Source: an uncultured Gammaproteobacteria bacterium
Lineage (GTDB): Bacteria; Pseudomonadota; Gammaproteobacteria; Arenicellales; Poriferihabitantaceae
Length of the DNA stretch: 28,012 nt
Direction of reading: 5' to 3'
Assembly (NCBI GenBank): GCA_938021685.1
Contig: CALIFM010000079.1
Span: 1-28,012, forward strand
Part shown: positions 24,184-28,012 of the stretch, in pieces
Layout: every line of letters starts with the position of its first letter
Position numbering within the stretch: the stretch's first letter is position 1
Position numbers and translations under genes: made by a program
The notes under the pieces: model-generated
What the model was told of the DNA's origin: nothing
The model's input: only the letters and a program-made list of their open reading frames with translations
Database searches by the model: none

Positions 24184-24972
24184 GTGCACAAATGGCAAAG
24201 GCTGAACAATAAAGTGATCAATTTTAAACTAAAGCCCGCTGCCATTATTGCTCTTCGCTATTTGTTTCCAACACAGTGTGCCCTATGCAAGCAATATTGC
24301 GAAAAAACGTTGTGCCATAACTGCTTCACTAACCAACTAAGCCCTAACACCTATTGCTGTGAGCGCTGCGCCAACCCACTTGCCCCGCTGTTGCATAGCG
24401 CTAAACCCAGCTCCCGGGCTCGCTTATGCGGCCAATGCATAAGCAAACCGCCACCTTACATAAACTGCATCGCGCCCTATATATATGAAAATGGCATTCG
24501 TGAGCTGACTCATCAGCTCAAATTTTCAGCTAACTTCACCTTGGCACAATTATTTGCGCACCTGCTACAAACCCCCATTAACGACTACATCAAGCAACGC
24601 GGCCCATTGGATACAATTGTGCCCATACCATTGCATCCATCACGACTGCGCGAACGTGGCTATAACCAAACCCAACAATTGGCAAAAGCCTTAGCCAAAC
24701 AACATGAGCTTACCATCATCAATAGTTTAAGCCGTGTTAAGGCAACGACAACCCAAGTGAAACTGTCAAAAAAGCAGCGCCAGCAAAATCTACATAAAGC
24801 ATTTAGTTGTAATCCAACCCTGCACCTATAACAAAGACCACACATCATACTACTAGACGACACCATTACTACTGGTGCCACCATGCAGCAAGCGGCTGCC
24901 ACACTGCAGCGTGCGCTGCCAACAGCACGTATCACTGCTTGTGCCTTGTCACGGTCAAGCTTATTCGGCTAG
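24184..24972 (+). pseudogene. comF: comF/gntX family phosphoribosyltransferase interrupted by an in-frame stop
   Basis: ComF-type proteins have an N-terminal zinc ribbon and a C-terminal PRTase domain and are linked to DNA uptake or utilisation. The frame 24184-24831 encodes 215 residues with CxxC pairs (QCALC, CHNC, CERC, CGQC) and the PRTase segments PIPLHPSRLRERGYNQTQQLAKAL and QVKLSKKQRQQNLHKAF. It stops at TAA (24829-24831). The same frame continues without a shift for 46 codons to TAG at 24970-24972. That part contains the PRPP-binding motif ILLDDTITTGAT and a normal family C-terminus. One base change therefore removes an essential motif. Explanations are a nonsense mutation, a sequencing error, or stop read-through. 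The start is uncertain: GTG at 24184, or GTG at 24214, the better match to relatives. Confidence 0.8.
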
Positions 24973-25109
24973 GTTACCTTTTACTCTCGCATAAACCTTA
25001 AACGCGGCAGTGATCACTTTTAGTCCTACCTTAATGGCGTTTTTTTTGTTACCTTCCTACGGCACAAGTCGGTTTGGTAACTTACTGATACTTTCTTGGA
25101 CAATACTAG

Positions 25110-25745
25110 ATGGGCCAGATGGTTTTTAAAGTTGGGGTGACAGGCGGCATCGGTTCAGGCAAGTCTAGCGTAGCGGCTAAATTTGCCGAGCTTGACGTGC
25201 CCACCTTTAGCTCAGACGCTTTAGCCCGCGAGCTATGCCAACCAGACCAAGCGCCTTATAAGCAGATTGTGGCCCATTTTGGGCAAGATATTTTAAACAC
25301 CGACCAAACCCTTAACCGCAGCGCTTTAGGCGACATCGTGTTTAATGACAACACACAACTAAAGCAACTTGAAGCTATCCTGCACCCTGCTATTTTTGAA
25401 CTGATGCACTGCCGTGCTGATGTCTGCGACGCACCTTATTGCATACTAGACATTCCCTTATTGATCGGCACCGCAGAACAAAAGGCCGTGCAACGTATTC
25501 TAGTGGTACACACTGATCTTGCCATTCGCAAACAACGCATTGCTACACGCAATGGCTGGAGCGAAGAAAAAATTCAATCAGTGATTGATGCTCAGCGATC
25601 TGAAGCCGAACTGCTGGCTGCTGCTCATGATGTAATTGAAAATAACACTGCTCTGGATGATTTGAACGCGCCCGTAGCCACGCTACATAAACGCTATATA
25701 GAGCTAGCGAAAGCCTTTAATCAAACGACTAAAAGCAAACTCTAA
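25110..25745 (+). CDS. coaE: Dephospho-CoA kinase
   Basis: It phosphorylates dephospho-CoA in the last step of CoA synthesis. The P-loop TGGIGSGKSS sits at residues 11-20. It is followed by the family motif FSSDALARELCQP, the LEAILHPAIFELM segment, DIPLLIGTAEQKAVQRILVV and RIATRNGWSEEKIQSVIDAQ. Length 211 is normal. ATG at 25119 (MVFKVGVTGG) is an alternative start matching most relatives. It converges with mutT with only 4 bp between stop codons, so transcripts must overlap. coaE near mutT and secA is conserved in gammaproteobacteria. Confidence 0.97.
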   Translation: MGQMVFKVGVTGGIGSGKSSVAAKFAELDVPTFSSDALARELCQPDQAPYKQIVAHFGQDILNTDQTLNRSALGDIVFNDNTQLKQLEAILHPAIFELMHCRADVCDAPYCILDIPLLIGTAEQKAVQRILVVHTDLAIRKQRIATRNGWSEEKIQSVIDAQRSEAELLAAAHDVIENNTALDDLNAPVATLHKRYIELAKAFNQTTKSKL

Positions 25746-25749
25746 AGAT

Positions 25750-26157
25750 TTAGTTCGCAAGGCCCAACTGTTTCTCTGCTAAGTCCAACAAAGGAAAAGC
25801 AGCATCTAACAAATTCAGCTCACGCACCGCGCTGGGCTCCGCCCATAAAATAGTTTGCCCTTCCATGCCCATGGCCTTGCCTTGCCATTCGCGGCACAAA
25901 AAAGTGTGCAAGCGTACCTTAGCATGCTCATAATCGTGCTCTAAACAAGCTAAGTTTCCTAATACTCCAAGGATGATGCCCAACTCTTCTTGCAGCTCGC
26001 GCTCTAGGGCTTGTTCTGCGCTTTCACCTGTTTCTAATTTACCTCCAGGAAATTCCCAGTGCCCCGCACAATCTGTGCCTTCGCGGCGCTGCTGCACCAA
26101 CAATTGCCCTTGCTGATTACACAAAACACCCACTGCCACCTCAACTCGCTTTGTCAT
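25750..26157 (-). CDS. mutT: 8-oxo-dGTP diphosphatase MutT
   Basis: It hydrolyses 8-oxo-dGTP and so prevents A-to-C transversions. The Nudix box runs from about residue 39 to 61 (GKLETGESAEQ...RELQEELGI), with all Glu residues of GX5EX7REUXEEXGU in place. WEFPGG before it, and the LHTFLCREWQGKAMGMEGQ segment after it, match MutT proper. Length 135. It lacks the C-terminal thiamine-phosphate-synthase-like domain present in some gammaproteobacterial homologs. It follows argJ by 19 bp, the secA-argJ-mutT order seen in Pseudomonas. Confidence 0.96.
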   Translation of the reverse strand: MTKRVEVAVGVLCNQQGQLLVQQRREGTDCAGHWEFPGGKLETGESAEQALERELQEELGIILGVLGNLACLEHDYEHAKVRLHTFLCREWQGKAMGMEGQTILWAEPSAVRELNLLDAAFPLLDLAEKQLGLAN

Positions 26158-26176
26158 GAGTAAAGGCTAATGAAAA

Positions 26177-27406
26177 CTAACTACGGTAATCGGCATTAAT
26201 ATCGATATAACCGTGAGTTAAATCGCAGGTCCACACCGTCGCTTCACCTGCCCCAGCGCCGCCTAAATCAACATCAATCGTGATGTCCTGCCCAGCCAAA
26301 TGCTGCGCCACCAAGGATTCATCGTAACCATCTACAAGGCCATCACCAGTCGCGATCAACACACTGCCCATGCTGATGGTTAACTTGTGCAGTACCACCG
26401 GCTCGTTAGTTTTGCCCACTGCCATTACAATACGGCCCCAGTTTGCATCTCCACCTGCAATAGCCGTCTTTACCAAGGGCGAATTGGCAATGCTTTTAGC
26501 CACCGCCTGCGCTGACTCATCGTTTTTAGCACCGCACACATGCACAGTAATGAATTTAGATGCACCCTCACCGTCGCGCACAATCTGCTGCGCCAAGTCA
26601 CGCATCACTTCTTCAAGCGCTGCCGCAAAGGCGGCATAATCGGAGCCGACCGCCTCAATCATCGGCCCACTCAAGCACGTTGCGAACAGCAAGCAGGTAT
26701 CACTGGTTGAGGTATCTGAATCCACCGTGATAGCATTGAAACTACGCTGCGTCACATCCAACAAACACGTTTGTAACAAAGCTTGTGACAACTTGGCATC
26801 GGTAAACACATAGGCAAGCATGGTCGCCATATTAGGCTCAATCATGCCCGAGCCTTTAGCCAACCCAGCAAAGTGAATAACCTCGCCGCCCAGCTCAATA
26901 ATGGCCCTAGCCACTTTAGGATAGGTGTCTGTTGTCCCAATTGCATTGGCCAGCGCCAGCCAATCTTGTTGTTCACTTAAGTGCAGGTCTTGCGCAATCG
27001 CTTGCTCAAGGCAAGCCATATCAAGATACTCGCCAATTACCCCCGTGGAGGACACAAAAACTTGCTCTTTCTCTAAACCCGTGACCTTCTCAGCCAGCTT
27101 AGCTGCCATGCTGCGCACATCGTTTTTACCTTGGCACCCCGTGAACACATTGGCATTGCCCGCATTCACTACCATAGCACGGCCTGCACCATTACTTAGC
27201 ACCTCGCGCGACCATAAAACGGGCGCTCCAGCCGTGCTCGATTGAGTAAACACACCCGCTGCTATAGTGCCGGCATCGCATACCACCGCAGATAAGTCGC
27301 CACGGCTTTTATATCGTTCACCGCTGGCAGTAGTGGCCATTCTCACGCCCTTGACTTGCGGCATAGTTGGCACTGTTTTCGGCGCCAAAGGCGATGTCTT
27401 TAACAT
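26177..27406 (-). CDS. argJ: Arginine biosynthesis protein ArgJ (ornithine acetyltransferase)
   Basis: It transfers acetyl from N-acetylornithine to glutamate, and in many bacteria also acetylates glutamate from acetyl-CoA. The 409-residue precursor self-cleaves between Ala194 and Thr195 in the motif KGSGMIEPNMATMLAYV; Thr195 becomes the nucleophile of the beta chain. NAGNANVFTG (81-90), SSTGVIGEYL, and the DSDTSTSDTC segment are all typical. It is the middle gene of secA-argJ-mutT, 37 bp after secA. Whether it is mono- or bifunctional cannot be told from sequence. Confidence 0.98.
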   Translation of the reverse strand: MLKTSPLAPKTVPTMPQVKGVRMATTASGERYKSRGDLSAVVCDAGTIAAGVFTQSSTAGAPVLWSREVLSNGAGRAMVVNAGNANVFTGCQGKNDVRSMAAKLAEKVTGLEKEQVFVSSTGVIGEYLDMACLEQAIAQDLHLSEQQDWLALANAIGTTDTYPKVARAIIELGGEVIHFAGLAKGSGMIEPNMATMLAYVFTDAKLSQALLQTCLLDVTQRSFNAITVDSDTSTSDTCLLFATCLSGPMIEAVGSDYAAFAAALEEVMRDLAQQIVRDGEGASKFITVHVCGAKNDESAQAVAKSIANSPLVKTAIAGGDANWGRIVMAVGKTNEPVVLHKLTISMGSVLIATGDGLVDGYDESLVAQHLAGQDITIDVDLGGAGAGEATVWTCDLTHGYIDINADYRS

Positions 27407-27443
27407 CCGCTAAGCACCGCTGATGAAATAGAGGTATACCGTG

Positions 27444-28012
27444 CTAGACCAAGCTACCATGGCATTTTTTGTATTTTTTGCCCGAGCCGCAAGGACAAGG
27501 GTCATTACGGCCAATCTTGTTATTGTTATGCGCAGCATTCACACCAACGGGGCCTTTAGCAACACGTTTGGGCGCTGCCTTAGGTGCTGAAACACTTGAT
27601 TGGCCTGCTTCACCACCAGCCACGCCATCCGGACCACTAGTTTGGGCCTTCTGCAACTGCATTTCTTGCTCCGCACGCTGTGCTTCTTCCATTTGGCGTA
27701 CTTCTTCTTCGCTGCGTAACTGCACTTTAGATAGCAAACCCACCACTTCGCCTTTCACCACATCTAGCATGTTTTCAAATAAACTAAAGGCTTCACGCTT
27801 GTATTCTTGCTTAGGGTCTTTTTGCGCATAACCGCGTAAGCCTATCCCTTGGCGCAAATGGTCCATGTTTGACAAGTGGTCTTTCCAGTGCTCATCCAGC
27901 AATTGCAGCATCACCGTTTTTTCTAAATGGCGCATTGCCTCAGGGCCCGCTTGAGTCTCTTTAACGGCATAAGCATCTATGTAGGTTTGTTCAATCTTAT
28001 CGCGCAGCGTTT
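27444..28012 (-). CDS. secA: Preprotein translocase ATPase SecA, C-terminal part (5' end outside window)
   Basis: SecA drives Sec-dependent export at SecYEG. The reading frame runs off the right edge, so about 188 residues of roughly 900 are visible. They include the helical scaffold/wing segment with LLDEHWKDHLSNMDHLRQGI and LRGYAQKDPKQEYKREAFSLF. A variable linker follows, then the C-terminal zinc-binding SecB-interaction motif IGRNDPCPCGSGKKYKKCHG. The three cysteines and a histidine that bind zinc are intact. The exported Sox and MORN proteins in this window would depend on it, apart from the Tat substrates. Confidence 0.98.
   Translation of the reverse strand, partial: TLRDKIEQTYIDAYAVKETQAGPEAMRHLEKTVMLQLLDEHWKDHLSNMDHLRQGIGLRGYAQKDPKQEYKREAFSLFENMLDVVKGEVVGLLSKVQLRSEEEVRQMEEAQRAEQEMQLQKAQTSGPDGVAGGEAGQSSVSAPKAAPKRVAKGPVGVNAAHNNNKIGRNDPCPCGSGKKYKKCHGSLV

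Noticed and set aside
1..28012. CRISPR arrays, rRNA genes, complete insertion sequences, or riboswitches
   Set aside because: No regularly spaced repeats, transposase genes with inverted ends, or conserved riboswitch cores were seen by eye in the intergenic regions.

Overview
The window reads as chromosome of a sulfur-oxidising gammaproteobacterium of intermediate GC content. Three conserved gammaproteobacterial blocks support this: recA-recX-alaS-lysC-csrA-tRNA-Ser (the Pseudomonas-type order), yafS-rnhA-dnaQ, and coaE facing mutT-argJ-secA. The sulfur-oxidation assignment rests on a soxX-soxY-soxZ-soxA operon near a tusA gene. Genus cannot be fixed from the sequence alone.

Layout. 1-948: C-terminal part of a large serine recombinase, the only clear mobile-element gene, running in from the left edge. 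1235-7382 (minus strand): tRNA-Ser(GCU), csrA, lysC, alaS, recX, recA. 7481-9404 (minus): dnaQ, rnhA and a YafS-like methyltransferase, tightly packed. 9532-10668 (plus): dapE. 10887-16892 (minus): aroC, hflD, an S9-family peptidase, sucD, sucC. 17148-17378 (minus): tusA. 17690-19267 (plus): a BepA-like M48 metallopeptidase. 19484-21700 (plus): soxXYZA, closed by a strong terminator. 21781-23369 (plus): two exported proteins of unknown role, one with MORN-type repeats and one small Tat substrate. 23372-24178 (minus): a BioC-like protein with an eroded cofactor motif. 24184-24972 (plus): comF, interrupted by an in-frame stop. 25110-25745 (plus): coaE. 25750-28012 (minus): mutT, argJ and the C-terminal part of secA.

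How the genes fit together. SoxAX, SoxYZ and TusA are parts of periplasmic thiosulfate oxidation and cytoplasmic sulfur transfer; SoxB and SoxCD are not in this window. LysC and DapE act in the lysine/diaminopimelate pathway, AroC in the shikimate pathway, ArgJ in arginine synthesis, SucCD in the TCA cycle, and CoaE in CoA synthesis. RecA/RecX, DnaQ, RnhA and MutT serve genome maintenance.

Most of the window is ordinary housekeeping sequence. The parts that deserve a second look are the recombinase beside the tRNA gene, the interrupted comF, the degenerate BioC-like protein, the acidic tail on CsrA, the sox leader, and the two unknown exported proteins behind the sox operon. I found no CRISPR array, no complete insertion sequence and no clearly new multi-gene system.
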